This document shows, in pieces, positions 23,028 through 32,276 of a stretch of DNA of 34,748 nucleotides (positions are counted from its first letter, which is position 1; every line of letters starts with the position of its first letter). Under the pieces are notes generated by a model. That model saw only the letters and a program-made list of their open reading frames with translations, was not told the DNA's origin and searched no databases. Both the position numbers and the translations under genes were made by a program. The stretch is from Planctomycetota bacterium (GTDB taxonomy: Bacteria > Planctomycetota > UBA8108 > UBA1146): positions 1-34,748 of the forward strand of contig JABHOG010000092.1 of assembly GCA_018694835.1 (NCBI GenBank), written 5' to 3'.

Positions 23028-26000
23028 TTGGCACAAGTTTCGGATCAATTTTGCCATCTTCATGTGCACAGCCATTACAGCCTGCTCGATGGGGTCAGCA
23101 CCATTCCGGCACTGGTATCACTGGCAAAAGACCAGGGGATGCAGGCGCTGGCGTTGACCGACCACGGCAACATGTACGGTGCGGTCGAGTTTCACAACAC
23201 CTGTCGCGCCCAAGGCATCAAGCCGATCATCGGGATCGAAGCCTACATCACCGATGGAAGCCGTCACGACCGCAAGCGAGAAAAGGGCAAGCAGCACGCA
23301 TTCCACCTGGTATTGCTGGTGGAGAATGAGATCGGCTACAGAAACCTGCTGAAACTCACCAGTGCTGCCTACACCGAGGGATTCTATTACAAACCCCGGA
23401 TCGATCACGAGCTGCTGCGCCAGCACTCCGAGGGTCTCATCGCGACATCCGCATGCCTCTCCGGGGAGATCAATCGAGCGCTACTCCATGGAGATTCAGC
23501 AAAGGCAGAGGAGTGTGCACGGAAATATATCGACACCTTTGCGCCGGGGCGCTTCTTCATGGAAGTACAGGACCATGGCCTGGTGGAGCAAAAACGCATC
23601 CTGGAGCGTGCCCCTGAACTGGCCAAAAAACTGGGTGTTCCGGTGATCGCGACCAATGATGTGCACTACCTTCGCAGGGAGGATTCACACGCCCAGGAAG
23701 TGCATCTCTGCATCAACACCGGCAAGCAAATGGAGGACGAAGATCGGATGGCATTCGACTCCGATTCCTTCTACTTCCGCAGTGGCAAGGAGATGGCACA
23801 ACTCTTCGGTGACTACCCCGAATACATCACCAACACGATGGATATCGCCTCGATGGTCGATTTCGAACTCGAGATGGGAAAGACATTCCTGCCCGTCTTC
23901 ATCGAGGAAAAAGAGACGGCAAAGAAGGCTGACGATGCCTCCCTCACGGCCGAAGAGTTGCAGGGGCAGAACGAGGAACGATTCCACGAACTTGTCGAAG
24001 AAGGGTTTTCAAGACTCTACCCCGAACCGACCGAGGAGGCGCGCAAGCGCCTCGCCTACGAGATCTCGGTGATCATCGAGATGGGATTTGTTTCCTATTT
24101 CCTCATCACCTGGGATTTCTGCAGGTACGCCAGAGCAGAGGGGATTCCGGTCGGCCCCGGTCGAGGATCAGCGGTCGGCTCGATCGTTTCCTATTGCCTC
24201 TCGATCACCACTCTCTGCCCACTCAAGTACGACCTCATCTTTGAACGATTCCTCAACTCGGACCGGATCTCGATGCCTGACATCGACATCGACTTCTGCA
24301 TGGAGGGCCGCGAAAAGGTGATCCAGTACGTGCAACAGAAGTACGGCAAAGATCGAGTGTGTCAGATCATCACCTTCGGGACGATGGCGGCCAAGGCGGT
24401 GATTCGCGATGTCGGTAGAGCCCTCGGTATCCCTCTTAGCGATGTCGATCAACTGGCCAAGAAAGTTCCTGACACTCTTGGCATCAAACTGGAAGAAGCT
24501 CTGGAACAGGAACCCAAGCTCGCTGCCGCGGCAAAGGATCCGCGCTTTCAGGAGTTGTTCGATGTCGGGATGCGGCTGGAGGGGCTCAATCGTCACTGCT
24601 CTACCCATGCCGCCGGGGTGGTCATCGCCGACCGTCCCTTGACCGACTTGATCCCGCTCTCCAAAAACGGCGATGACATCGTGACCCAGTATCCGATGGA
24701 GACTCTGGAGCAACTGGGTCTGCTCAAGATGGACTTCCTTGGACTGCGCTATCTCACCATCATCGATCGAGCTTGCCGTCTGATCGAGGAGCAGGGTGTA
24801 TCGATCGATATCGAGAACATTCCGCTCGATGACGAGGCCACCTACCAGTTGCTCTGCAAGGGTGAGACCCACGGCATCTTCCAGCTCGAGAGCGACGGCA
24901 TGAGAAAGTTGCTTCGAAACCTGGTTCCCGACTGCTTCGAGGATTTGATCGCGGTTCTGGCGCTGTATCGACCCGGTCCACTCGGTTCGGGCATGCATAC
25001 CCTCTACTGCGACCGCAAGCATGGCCGGGAAAAAGTCGAGTACCTCGACCCTTCCCTGAAGTCAATCCTGCACATGACCAACGGGGTGATCCTCTATCAG
25101 GAACAGGTGATGAAGATCGCCCACGACCTTGCGGGCTTCTCGATGAACGACGCAGACAGCCTCCGAAAGGCGATGGGCAAGAAGAAGATCGAGTTGATGG
25201 AGAAGTACCGGGATCAGTTCGTCGAGGGTGCGGAGACACACAGCAACATCCAGCCGAAGATCTCGAAAGCCGTCTTCGAACAGATCGAGCAATTTGCCAA
25301 GTACGGCTTCAACAAGTCGCACTCGACCGCCTACGCGCTGATCTCCTACAGAACCGCATACCTCAAGGCGAATCATGGCGAGGCATTCCTCGCCGCAGTG
25401 ATGTCTTGCTACATCTCAGCGGTCGAGCAGATGGTCACCTACCTCGACGAGTGCAAGAGGTTGGGCATCGAAGTGCTTCCGCCCCATGTCAATCAATCGA
25501 GCAAGACCTACTCGCTGCAGGATGGCAAGATCGTATACGGACTGGTCGCCCTCAAGGGAGTCGGGGAAAAGGCCATCGAAGCGATCGTCCAGCAACGTGA
25601 GAAGAAGGGTCCATTCAAGAGCCTATTTGATCTGACCTCTCGAGTAGAACCGGAACTGGTCAACAAGATGGTTCTGGAACAGTTGATCAGTGCCGGGGCC
25701 TTCGAGGGTCTGGGCCCGAGTCGCTCGGCTCTCCATGCGGCAGTCAAGGATGCCATCGAAGAAGGGAAACGGGTTCATGCCGAACGACGTGCGGGTCAGT
25801 TGAGCCTGTTTGCTGCAGACTCGGCCCCCACCGTTCAGGAATCTTGGCCCGACGTCCCGCCGTGGAGTGACAGTGAGACGCTGTCGAGGGAGAAGAAGTC
25901 GCTGGGCTTTTACCTGAGCGGCCATCCGCTCGAGCGGATCGAGACGGAGATTGAACCACTTCGCACACATCTGATCTCTCAACTGACCACCAAGCAGGAC

Positions 26001-26540
26001 CAGAAGATGGTCACACTTGCGACGATGGTCTCGAAGATTCGAAAGGTGAAGACCAGACGCGGTGAAACGATGGCCGTCTTGACCGTGGAGGACCGTTCAG
26101 GTTCGATCGAGGCGGTGGTCTTTCCCAAGACCTTCAAGACTTCTAGCGAGTTCCTCGAGATGGATCAGGTTCTCATCATCCAGGGGACCGCCGAGATCTC
26201 GGACGACCAGGAAGGGGGTCTCAGTGGCAGTCAGATCAGGGTCAACCGGATCTTGCCCCTCGAGTTGGCTTCCGAACAGGTCGCAAAACAGATCGGAATC
26301 CAGTTCCCTTCCGACATCGATGAATCGATGCTATTCCAGACCAAGGAGATCCTTCACCGTCATCCAGGCAAACTACCAGTGACCCTGATCTTCGATCAGC
26401 ATGGACCAGATTCGTGGAGAATTCCCTGCGGGAGTCGACTCCTCACCAGTGCGACCCAGGAGTTGATCGAAGAACTTCGTGAGTTGCTGGGCCCCAAGGC
26501 GATTCGCCTCGAGATCGCCCAGCCGGAGGAAACCACATGA
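23028..26540 (+). CDS. dnaE: DnaE1, DNA polymerase III alpha subunit
   Basis: A 1170-residue C-family polymerase. PHP domain at the N-terminus (HLHVHSHYSLLDG); all nine metal ligands of active PHP domains appear (His12, His14, Asp21, His46, Glu71, His93, Cys143, Asp211, His213). The palm has GPGRGSAVGS and PDIDIDF (Asp418, Asp420). The tandem HhH region follows (YKPRID-like fingers, LKGVGEKAIEAI), then an OB fold (TLATMVSKIRKVKTRRG...AVLTVEDRSGSIEAVVFP) and a short tail. It replicates the chromosome. Start: TTG at 23028 with AGGAG close upstream; the frame is open 35 codons further, where no similarity exists. ATGA overlap with yggS. Confidence 0.95.
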   Translation: MAQVSDQFCHLHVHSHYSLLDGVSTIPALVSLAKDQGMQALALTDHGNMYGAVEFHNTCRAQGIKPIIGIEAYITDGSRHDRKREKGKQHAFHLVLLVENEIGYRNLLKLTSAAYTEGFYYKPRIDHELLRQHSEGLIATSACLSGEINRALLHGDSAKAEECARKYIDTFAPGRFFMEVQDHGLVEQKRILERAPELAKKLGVPVIATNDVHYLRREDSHAQEVHLCINTGKQMEDEDRMAFDSDSFYFRSGKEMAQLFGDYPEYITNTMDIASMVDFELEMGKTFLPVFIEEKETAKKADDASLTAEELQGQNEERFHELVEEGFSRLYPEPTEEARKRLAYEISVIIEMGFVSYFLITWDFCRYARAEGIPVGPGRGSAVGSIVSYCLSITTLCPLKYDLIFERFLNSDRISMPDIDIDFCMEGREKVIQYVQQKYGKDRVCQIITFGTMAAKAVIRDVGRALGIPLSDVDQLAKKVPDTLGIKLEEALEQEPKLAAAAKDPRFQELFDVGMRLEGLNRHCSTHAAGVVIADRPLTDLIPLSKNGDDIVTQYPMETLEQLGLLKMDFLGLRYLTIIDRACRLIEEQGVSIDIENIPLDDEATYQLLCKGETHGIFQLESDGMRKLLRNLVPDCFEDLIAVLALYRPGPLGSGMHTLYCDRKHGREKVEYLDPSLKSILHMTNGVILYQEQVMKIAHDLAGFSMNDADSLRKAMGKKKIELMEKYRDQFVEGAETHSNIQPKISKAVFEQIEQFAKYGFNKSHSTAYALISYRTAYLKANHGEAFLAAVMSCYISAVEQMVTYLDECKRLGIEVLPPHVNQSSKTYSLQDGKIVYGLVALKGVGEKAIEAIVQQREKKGPFKSLFDLTSRVEPELVNKMVLEQLISAGAFEGLGPSRSALHAAVKDAIEEGKRVHAERRAGQLSLFAADSAPTVQESWPDVPPWSDSETLSREKKSLGFYLSGHPLERIETEIEPLRTHLISQLTTKQDQKMVTLATMVSKIRKVKTRRGETMAVLTVEDRSGSIEAVVFPKTFKTSSEFLEMDQVLIIQGTAEISDDQEGGLSGSQIRVNRILPLELASEQVAKQIGIQFPSDIDESMLFQTKEILHRHPGKLPVTLIFDQHGPDSWRIPCGSRLLTSATQELIEELRELLGPKAIRLEIAQPEETT

Positions 26541-27262
26541 AGAGAAGCCTGCTGGCTCTCGACATGCCCCTCTTCGAGGAGAACTGGAATCGCCTCAACG
26601 AACAGGTCAGAGACCTGACTCCACCGGGTACCGAGCCCGCTCGAATTCTTCCTGTGACCAAGTACCTCGTTCGAGATGATGCTCGAAAGTTGCTCGATGG
26701 CGAGTACGGGCCACTCGGCGAGAATCGAGCGGACCAGTTGGTCGAGAAGACCAACCCTGGCCAGGATCAAGACGGTTGGCACTTCATCGGTAGGCTGCAA
26801 CGCAACAAGATCCGTGACGTGGCCCCACGGATCAGTTTGTTTCACTCCCTCGATTCGGAGCGGCTCGCCGCTTCACTCGACACATGGGTGGAGGACCATC
26901 TCGTGGCCCAATTACCCGTGCTGGTACAGGTCAACATCGCTGGAGAATCTCGCAAGGCGGGCATCGACCCGGTGCAAGCTTCCGATCTGATCCTCCGCTG
27001 GATCGATCTATTCCCTGCCCTTCGATTCTGCGGTTTGATGACGATGGCTCCCAACTGGTCTCCCGAACAGAGCCGACCGATCTTCCGCGCCCTGCATCAA
27101 CTGAGAACCACGATTCAGGAACAACTTCCCGCCAGCACTATCCCCCAATTCGAGCACCTCTCGATGGGGATGTCGGGAGACTGGAAGGTTGCCGTCGAAG
27201 AGGGCGCCACCTGGATTCGCCTCGGCCGCGCACTCTACCAGCCGCAGGAAGAGGTGAACTGA
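26537..27262 (+). CDS. YggS/PLPBP-family pyridoxal phosphate-binding protein
   Basis: A 241-residue PLP homeostasis protein. Signatures in order: ILPVTKYL with the PLP-lysine, LGENRADQLVEK, WHFIGRLQRNKI, LVQVNIAGESRKAG, RFCGLMTMAP and LSMGMSGDWKVAVEEGATWIRLGRALY. The family buffers PLP in the cytoplasm and has no confirmed catalysis. In Gram-positive bacteria and others yggS lies near division genes (ylmE). It overlaps dnaE by ATGA and the kinase gene by one base (TGATG). Confidence 0.93.
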   Translation: MKRSLLALDMPLFEENWNRLNEQVRDLTPPGTEPARILPVTKYLVRDDARKLLDGEYGPLGENRADQLVEKTNPGQDQDGWHFIGRLQRNKIRDVAPRISLFHSLDSERLAASLDTWVEDHLVAQLPVLVQVNIAGESRKAGIDPVQASDLILRWIDLFPALRFCGLMTMAPNWSPEQSRPIFRALHQLRTTIQEQLPASTIPQFEHLSMGMSGDWKVAVEEGATWIRLGRALYQPQEEVN

Positions 27263-29781
27263 TGCCTCGGATCGTCGCAGAGAAGGGACCTGATCGGGGA
27301 AGTACATGGTCGATTCAAAAGCAAGCGGTGCTACTCATCGGCCGCGACAACACTGCCCAGATCTCATTGCGAGACGAGGAGATCAGTCGGAGACACTGCC
27401 AGATCGAGTGCCGGGATGACGTCTGTCTCATCCGTGATCTGGAGAGTACCAACGGAGTGCTGGTCAATGGCGAGGAGATCTCCGAGCCCACTACCCTGCG
27501 TCACAATGACCACATCGAAGTGGGCATCACACGGCTCACATTCCTCACAGATGACGATCCACTGCTGGGTTCCGAAATCGGCGGCTGCCAGGTCGAACAG
27601 AGAATCGGACGAGGTGGGATGGGGACCGTATATCGTGCCCGCCAAAAATCTCTCGATCGTCCGATCGCCCTCAAGATCCTGTCCGACAAGTACACCAAAA
27701 ATCCCCAGTTCATCTCCTTGTTCATTCGTGAAGCCCGATCCGCAGGTCGCCTCAGTCACCCCCACATCGTCCAGGTATACGATGTCGGAAAAGAAGATTC
27801 CCATCACTACTTCACCATGGAACTGGTGGCCGGAGGATCGGTAGAGAAGGTGATTGATGAGAACGGAGCCCTCCCTCTGGATCAGGCTCTGCGATGTGCA
27901 AGGGACGCAGCCACGGGTCTGGAATATGCAGAGAAAATGGGAGTGGTTCATCGCGACATCAAACCGGGCAATTTGATGATCTCCAGCAATGGTGCAGTCA
28001 AAATCGGAGACCTGGGAATCGCACGCACCACTGACGAATCGGGTGTCGTTTCCCAGAAGGACGGCGTCAGCGGCTCTCCGCACTACATCGCACCGGAACA
28101 GGCGCGTGGAGATTCCATCGATCAGCGTGCCGACATCTACTCTCTCGGCGCAACCCTCTTTCATTGCCTCGCAGGTCGTACCCCGTACCGCGGAGCTGGA
28201 GCGCGGGAGGTGATCCTCAAACACATCCAGGCCACGTCTCCCCCCGATCTCGCAGAAATGGCCCCACAGGTTCCCGCCGAAGTAGTTCAACTGGTGGCTC
28301 GGATGATGGATTCCAATCGGGATCAGCGACCCGCCAACGCCAGGGTCCTCGGGGAGGAACTGGATCAACTGATACACGATTACAGTTCGAGAGGGATCGA
28401 CGGCTCCGTCGGAAAGAGCGGTCCATCGAGGCTGAAGTTGCTAATCTTCCTCGTCATCTTGATCGGATCGGTCGCCGGTTGGATGCAGTGGCAGAATAAC
28501 CAGAACGAGAAAACTCGTGCTGCCCAACAGACTGCACAGTACTTCGACTCAGTCTCCAAGAGTCTCGACCTGGCCGAATCCGCCGTGAGTCGAGGGGACC
28601 CTGTGGGCGCCGAAGAACTGCTGGAGTCGATTGAGAAGATCCCATTGAATCTTCAACTTCGAGTGACCGATCTGGAACTGGCCATCGAAGCAGAGCATCA
28701 GCGGGTCGATGCGCTCTCTCGCGAAGAAGGTGCACGTAGCCATCTCGCCGACATTCTCTCCGCCACCCAGCAGGAGGTGAAGCCAGAACAGAAGCTTCTG
28801 CAACTACTGGAACTGGTCGAAGCACATCCGGGGACCCGAGCGGGAGAACGTGCCAATGTGCTGGCCCAGCAACTGAAACTGGAGTTGGAACAGGCCGCAG
28901 AACTGGAAGACCGTGCGCTCTTCACCTGGCAGGAGGCACTGGCTCGAGCCGAGGGTTGGAGATCGTCAAGGAACCCTGCTCGTGCACGTGAGGAGGCTCT
29001 CACCCTCTCCGAAAACTTTGCCAGCACCAAGGCGTGGCGGCAGCGCAATTTGTTCCTCGAACGACTCACCAGCGAGGCGATCATCTTGTGGAGCGAGGCC
29101 GACACCGAGGTGAAGTCGTTACTCGATGAGGGCAGGTTTGCCCAGGCGGAAGACATCATCGACGGGGTCGTTTCCAGGGCACTACTTCCCGAAACCCGTG
29201 ATCTGGAACCGCAGTTACGAGCCCAGGTGAGTCAAGCCCGCGAGGCTGCAGCCGCGGTACTGACACCAGAGGTGGGCCCTGTGTTGAGAGAGGGTTGGAG
29301 TGCCTTCAATCGGTCCTTTTCCGGACGAGAGTCTTCCAGAGTCCTGCGCGATGCCGCGCTCCGCGACGGCTTACCAGAATCGGCGATGCTGGTGATCGAC
29401 CACCATCATGGATTCCTCGAACAATTCGACCTGGCCCTCGCCAATTTGCCGCCCATCGACCTCCCACGACGCTCCGGCCGCATCATCGAGAGAAGTGCTT
29501 CCAGTGATTTAGCCGCCAGTATTGTCAGAATCGAGAAAGATCGGGTGATCTACCGGGATACCGAAGAGCAAGTCTGGCGTTACCTCCTGTGGAAGGAAAT
29601 CGCTCCAGGATCGAGACTCGACCTGTGGATCGAAGCCGGTCCGCCGGTGGAAATGTTGACCCATGTCACCTTGCTGCTCGAGTGGGCAGAGAGGAAAGAT
29701 GAGGCGACCCCCCTCTGGCAAAGGATCGCTCCCGAAACGGTGCCACGCCTGCGTCAGATGCTGCGTGAGACCCGGGATTAG
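27262..29781 (+). CDS. FHA-domain serine/threonine protein kinase, membrane-anchored
   Basis: An 839-residue protein. FHA domain at about 23-92 (GRD at 27-29, SRRH 42-45, STNGVLVNG 62-70). Kinase domain at about 109-370: GRGGMGTVY (116-124), Lys138, Glu157, HRDIKPGN (230-237), DLG at 250-252 in place of DFG, SGSPHYIAPEQ (270-280), DIYSLG. A membrane helix at about 391-409 is followed by about 430 external residues, mostly Glu/Gln/Ala-rich helices with no domain I recognise. It probably phosphorylates Ser/Thr on cytoplasmic partners; substrates are unknown. The frame is open 126 codons upstream through yggS but that is another frame. ATG shares a base with the yggS stop, and GAGGTG lies upstream. 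Confidence 0.93.
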   Translation: MPRIVAEKGPDRGSTWSIQKQAVLLIGRDNTAQISLRDEEISRRHCQIECRDDVCLIRDLESTNGVLVNGEEISEPTTLRHNDHIEVGITRLTFLTDDDPLLGSEIGGCQVEQRIGRGGMGTVYRARQKSLDRPIALKILSDKYTKNPQFISLFIREARSAGRLSHPHIVQVYDVGKEDSHHYFTMELVAGGSVEKVIDENGALPLDQALRCARDAATGLEYAEKMGVVHRDIKPGNLMISSNGAVKIGDLGIARTTDESGVVSQKDGVSGSPHYIAPEQARGDSIDQRADIYSLGATLFHCLAGRTPYRGAGAREVILKHIQATSPPDLAEMAPQVPAEVVQLVARMMDSNRDQRPANARVLGEELDQLIHDYSSRGIDGSVGKSGPSRLKLLIFLVILIGSVAGWMQWQNNQNEKTRAAQQTAQYFDSVSKSLDLAESAVSRGDPVGAEELLESIEKIPLNLQLRVTDLELAIEAEHQRVDALSREEGARSHLADILSATQQEVKPEQKLLQLLELVEAHPGTRAGERANVLAQQLKLELEQAAELEDRALFTWQEALARAEGWRSSRNPARAREEALTLSENFASTKAWRQRNLFLERLTSEAIILWSEADTEVKSLLDEGRFAQAEDIIDGVVSRALLPETRDLEPQLRAQVSQAREAAAAVLTPEVGPVLREGWSAFNRSFSGRESSRVLRDAALRDGLPESAMLVIDHHHGFLEQFDLALANLPPIDLPRRSGRIIERSASSDLAASIVRIEKDRVIYRDTEEQVWRYLLWKEIAPGSRLDLWIEAGPPVEMLTHVTLLLEWAERKDEATPLWQRIAPETVPRLRQMLRETRD

Positions 29782-29796
29782 GATGGAAGGATTTCC

Positions 29797-30123
29797 ATGT
29801 CATCCTATACTCCTGTCTCACTGATCCAGACTGACGAGGGAGTCGAAATGTCGATCAGGGCGATCGCCGGAGCTTCTCGAAACGAGATCACTGGCATCCG
29901 CGACGGATCACTGGTGGTGAGAATCACCACGGCTCCCGAGAAGGGCAAGGCCAACCAGGCCATCGTGGATCTGCTGGCCCGGAGCCTCGCGATGCGAAAG
30001 AAAGACTTGAGATGGATCCGCGGTGAACGCCATCGGAACAAGTGCATCCTCTTGTGTGAAGCTGAGTTGGATCAGGTAAAGAAACTATTGAGTCGATGGA
30101 CCGGTCCTCAGCAGGATCAGTAG
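29797..30123 (+). CDS. YggU/DUF167 family protein
   Basis: A 108-residue protein of the DUF167 fold: MSIRAIAGASRNEITGIRDGSLVVRITTAPEKGKANQAIVDLLARSL, which is the conserved APPxxGKANxxL block. Function unknown in the family. Homologues often lie close to yggS and yggT. It starts 15 bases after the kinase stop and precedes the nucleoside phosphorylase by 18 bases. Confidence 0.9.
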   Translation: MSSYTPVSLIQTDEGVEMSIRAIAGASRNEITGIRDGSLVVRITTAPEKGKANQAIVDLLARSLAMRKKDLRWIRGERHRNKCILLCEAELDQVKKLLSRWTGPQQDQ

Positions 30124-30141
30124 GGCGAAGAAGGAGTTCGA

Positions 30142-30984
30142 ATGAATCGCATCCTGGAGGCAGGTCAACAGTTCCTGCAACGAGTCGAAAAGGCTGCCGA
30201 GGCGATCGCATCGTTCAACACCGGAGCCCCCCCCGACACTGTCCTGATCCTCGGTACCGGACTCGGAGCCCTGGTGCACGAGATCTCGCAACCGTTGACG
30301 ATGCCCTATGAAGAGATCCCAGGATTCCCCGTATCCACCGCGCCAGGCCATGCCGGTCGACTCCACATCGGTCAGATAGGATCGGCCCGGGTGCTCGCCT
30401 TCGAGGGGCGATTCCACACCTACGAGGGCTGGTCGATGGCCGACATCTCGATGCCGATGCGAGTCGCCGGCCGACTGGGAGTGACATCTGCCATCATCTC
30501 AAATGCCTGCGGCGGAATCGATCCCGATCTGCAGAAGGGAGACCTGCTGCTGCTCGATGATCACATCAACTTGCTCGGGCAGAACCCCCTGACGGGGGCC
30601 AATGTCGACCGTTGGGGACCCCGATTCCCCGATATGTCGGAACCGTACTGCCGCGAATCGGTGGTCAGGATGGAGAAAATTGCCTCCTCTCTGGAAATTC
30701 GAGCGACTCGAGGAGTCTATGTCGCCGTCCCCGGGCCCAACCTTGAAACCAGGGCCGAATACCGGATGCTTCGCACTCTGGGGGCGGATGTGGTGGGAAT
30801 GTCGACGATTCCAGAAGCCATCATCTGTGCCCATGAGGGGATTCGAGCCACCGCAATTTCGGTGGTCACCGATCTTTGCGACCCGGAAGACTTGAAGAAA
30901 GTGTCGGTCGAGGAGATCCTTGCGGTGGCTGCTGAAGCAGAACCGAGACTGACACGACTGATTGTGAACTTTTTGAATTCATGA
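30142..30984 (+). CDS. Purine nucleoside phosphorylase (trimeric type)
   Basis: A 280-residue PNP. Phosphate loop ILGTGLGALV (36-45), GRFHTYEGW (89-97), ISNACGGID (119-127), VPGPNLETRAEYRML (197-210, base-binding Glu202), GMSTIPEAI and SVVTDLC. The last motif has Asp244 where human PNP has Asn243. Asn there favours 6-oxopurines; Asp is found in adenosine/MTA phosphorylases. It cleaves nucleosides to base plus ribose-1-phosphate in the cytoplasm. Follows DUF167 with AGGAG-like site upstream. Confidence 0.92.
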   Translation: MNRILEAGQQFLQRVEKAAEAIASFNTGAPPDTVLILGTGLGALVHEISQPLTMPYEEIPGFPVSTAPGHAGRLHIGQIGSARVLAFEGRFHTYEGWSMADISMPMRVAGRLGVTSAIISNACGGIDPDLQKGDLLLLDDHINLLGQNPLTGANVDRWGPRFPDMSEPYCRESVVRMEKIASSLEIRATRGVYVAVPGPNLETRAEYRMLRTLGADVVGMSTIPEAIICAHEGIRATAISVVTDLCDPEDLKKVSVEEILAVAAEAEPRLTRLIVNFLNS

Positions 30985-30986
30985 AA

Positions 30987-31006
30987 CCTGGCCCCTGAGG
31001 CCCAGG
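30987..31006 (+). terminator. Hairpin between PNP and the ClpP-like gene
   Basis: CCTGG and CCAGG pair across a mismatch, with an inner CC/GG pair. No T-run follows, so it is more likely a processing or pausing structure than a terminator. Confidence 0.3.
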
Positions 31007-31021
31007 AAGGAAAGAAAGCGG

Positions 31022-31642
31022 ATGACAGAATTTGATCACTCGTACGATGCGTTCGACAACAGCGACAAGGAATCCGACGAAGAGAAGAAGACAAAAGCCA
31101 AGGTTCCGTTCATGCGTGACCTGATGGAAAAGCAGCGGACCCTCTTCATCTCCGAAGAGGTCTCACCGAAGTTGACCAGCAAGATTGTGCCGGCACTGAT
31201 GTGGCTCGACTCTCAGTCCGATGATCCGATTCGACTGTTCATCAATACTCCAGGAGGATCGGCCGATGATGGTTTTGCCATTCATGATGCCATCCAGTTC
31301 ATCCGGAGTCCTGTGCTGTGCATCACCAATGGACTGAATGCCTCTGCCGGAACCGTGATCTTGCTGGCAACTCCCAAGGAGCGGCGTTTCTCCCTTCCCA
31401 ATAGCCGGATCATGATCCACCAACCATCGAGTGGTGTGCGTGGCAAGGCGTCGGAGATCGAAGTCACCGCAGAAGAGATCATGAAGTTACGCAAGCGCTG
31501 CAATCAGTTGATCGCAGATGGAACCGGAAAGTCTTTGGAAGAAGTCGAGAAGGACACCAACGGAGACTGCTGGATGTCACCTACGGAAGCGGTCGAATAC
31601 GGACTGATCGGCCAGATTCTCACCAGCCTTAACGACCTGTAG
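31022..31642 (+). CDS. ClpP-like ATP-dependent protease proteolytic subunit, acidic N-terminal extension
   Basis: A 206-residue ClpP homologue. The triad is present with E. coli-like spacing: Ser108 in GLNASAGTVIL, His133 in NSRIMIHQP, Asp182 in DTNGDCWMSPTEAVEYGLIGQIL. Canonical ClpP has GxAASMG at the serine; here it is NASAG. The N-terminus (residues 1-25) is acidic and highly charged (FDHSYDAFDNSDKESDEE), with no similarity to the usual pro-peptide. It should form heptameric rings with a Clp ATPase such as ClpX or ClpA; none is in the window. A variant ClpP of the type found in Planctomycetota is likely. ATG has GGAAAG upstream. Confidence 0.88.
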   Translation: MTEFDHSYDAFDNSDKESDEEKKTKAKVPFMRDLMEKQRTLFISEEVSPKLTSKIVPALMWLDSQSDDPIRLFINTPGGSADDGFAIHDAIQFIRSPVLCITNGLNASAGTVILLATPKERRFSLPNSRIMIHQPSSGVRGKASEIEVTAEEIMKLRKRCNQLIADGTGKSLEEVEKDTNGDCWMSPTEAVEYGLIGQILTSLNDL

Positions 31643-31679
31643 GCCAGGTGCCAGTGACCAGAGTACAGGATCAAACCCG

Positions 31680-32276
31680 ATGAGCGCCGACCCGGCGAGC
31701 ATCGGGTTTCTTCTTTCCGGCGGAGGCCGGAGCCTGGAGAACTTGCACCAGGTCATCGAGCAGCGGTCGATCGCTGCCTCCATCGATCTGGTGATTGCCA
31801 GCCGGCCGGGTGCCGGCGGCCTGGAGCGTGCCTCCCGCCTGGGGATCCCCCACCAGGTCCACCGCTGCAAGGAGCCGGCGGCTTCCCAGCAGATCTTTCA
31901 AGCTCTCGATGAGGCGGGGTGTCAGTTCGCACTGCTGGGCGGCTGGCTGCGCAAACTGGAGATACCACAGAGTTGGCTCGGCAGGGTACTCAACATTCAC
32001 CCCTCATTACTTCCGTTGCACGGGGGCGAGGGGTGCTATGGAGATCGAGTTCACCAGAGAGTGCTCGAAGCGGGTGAATCATTCAGTGGCTGTAGCGTCC
32101 ACTTCGTCGATGACGACTACGATCATGGTCCAGTGATCCTTCAGCAGCGAGTAGCCGTCGATGCAAAGGATACGGTCGATGATCTGGCCCAACGGGTCTT
32201 CGATGCAGAAAAGATCGCTTACCCACGTGCACTGGAACTGGTGCTCAGTGGTGAGGTGAAATTCGAACGGCGCTAG
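31680..32276 (+). CDS. purN: PurN-like phosphoribosylglycinamide formyltransferase
   Basis: A 198-residue GART. Motifs: GFLLSGGGRSLENL, ASRPGAGGLERAS, NIHPSLLP (Asn105, His107) and VHFVDDDYDHGPVILQQ (Asp148), matching the E. coli catalytic Asn106, His108 and Asp144. Relative to E. coli it has a 5-residue insertion after NIHPSLLP (LHGGEGCYG), as in the shorter Bacteroidota/Planctomycetota group. It formylates GAR with 10-formyl-THF in purine synthesis. It is 37 bases after clpP, and its TAG overlaps the tyrS TAG. Confidence 0.88.
   Translation: MSADPASIGFLLSGGGRSLENLHQVIEQRSIAASIDLVIASRPGAGGLERASRLGIPHQVHRCKEPAASQQIFQALDEAGCQFALLGGWLRKLEIPQSWLGRVLNIHPSLLPLHGGEGCYGDRVHQRVLEAGESFSGCSVHFVDDDYDHGPVILQQRVAVDAKDTVDDLAQRVFDAEKIAYPRALELVLSGEVKFERR

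Noticed and set aside
24168-25022. Long minus-strand frame inside dnaE
   Set aside because: Antisense shadow of a strongly conserved polymerase region; no ribosome site or domain.
26884-27261. N-terminal extension of the FHA kinase
   Set aside because: It overlaps yggS out of frame; the FHA fold begins just after the ATG at 27262, which has a ribosome site.
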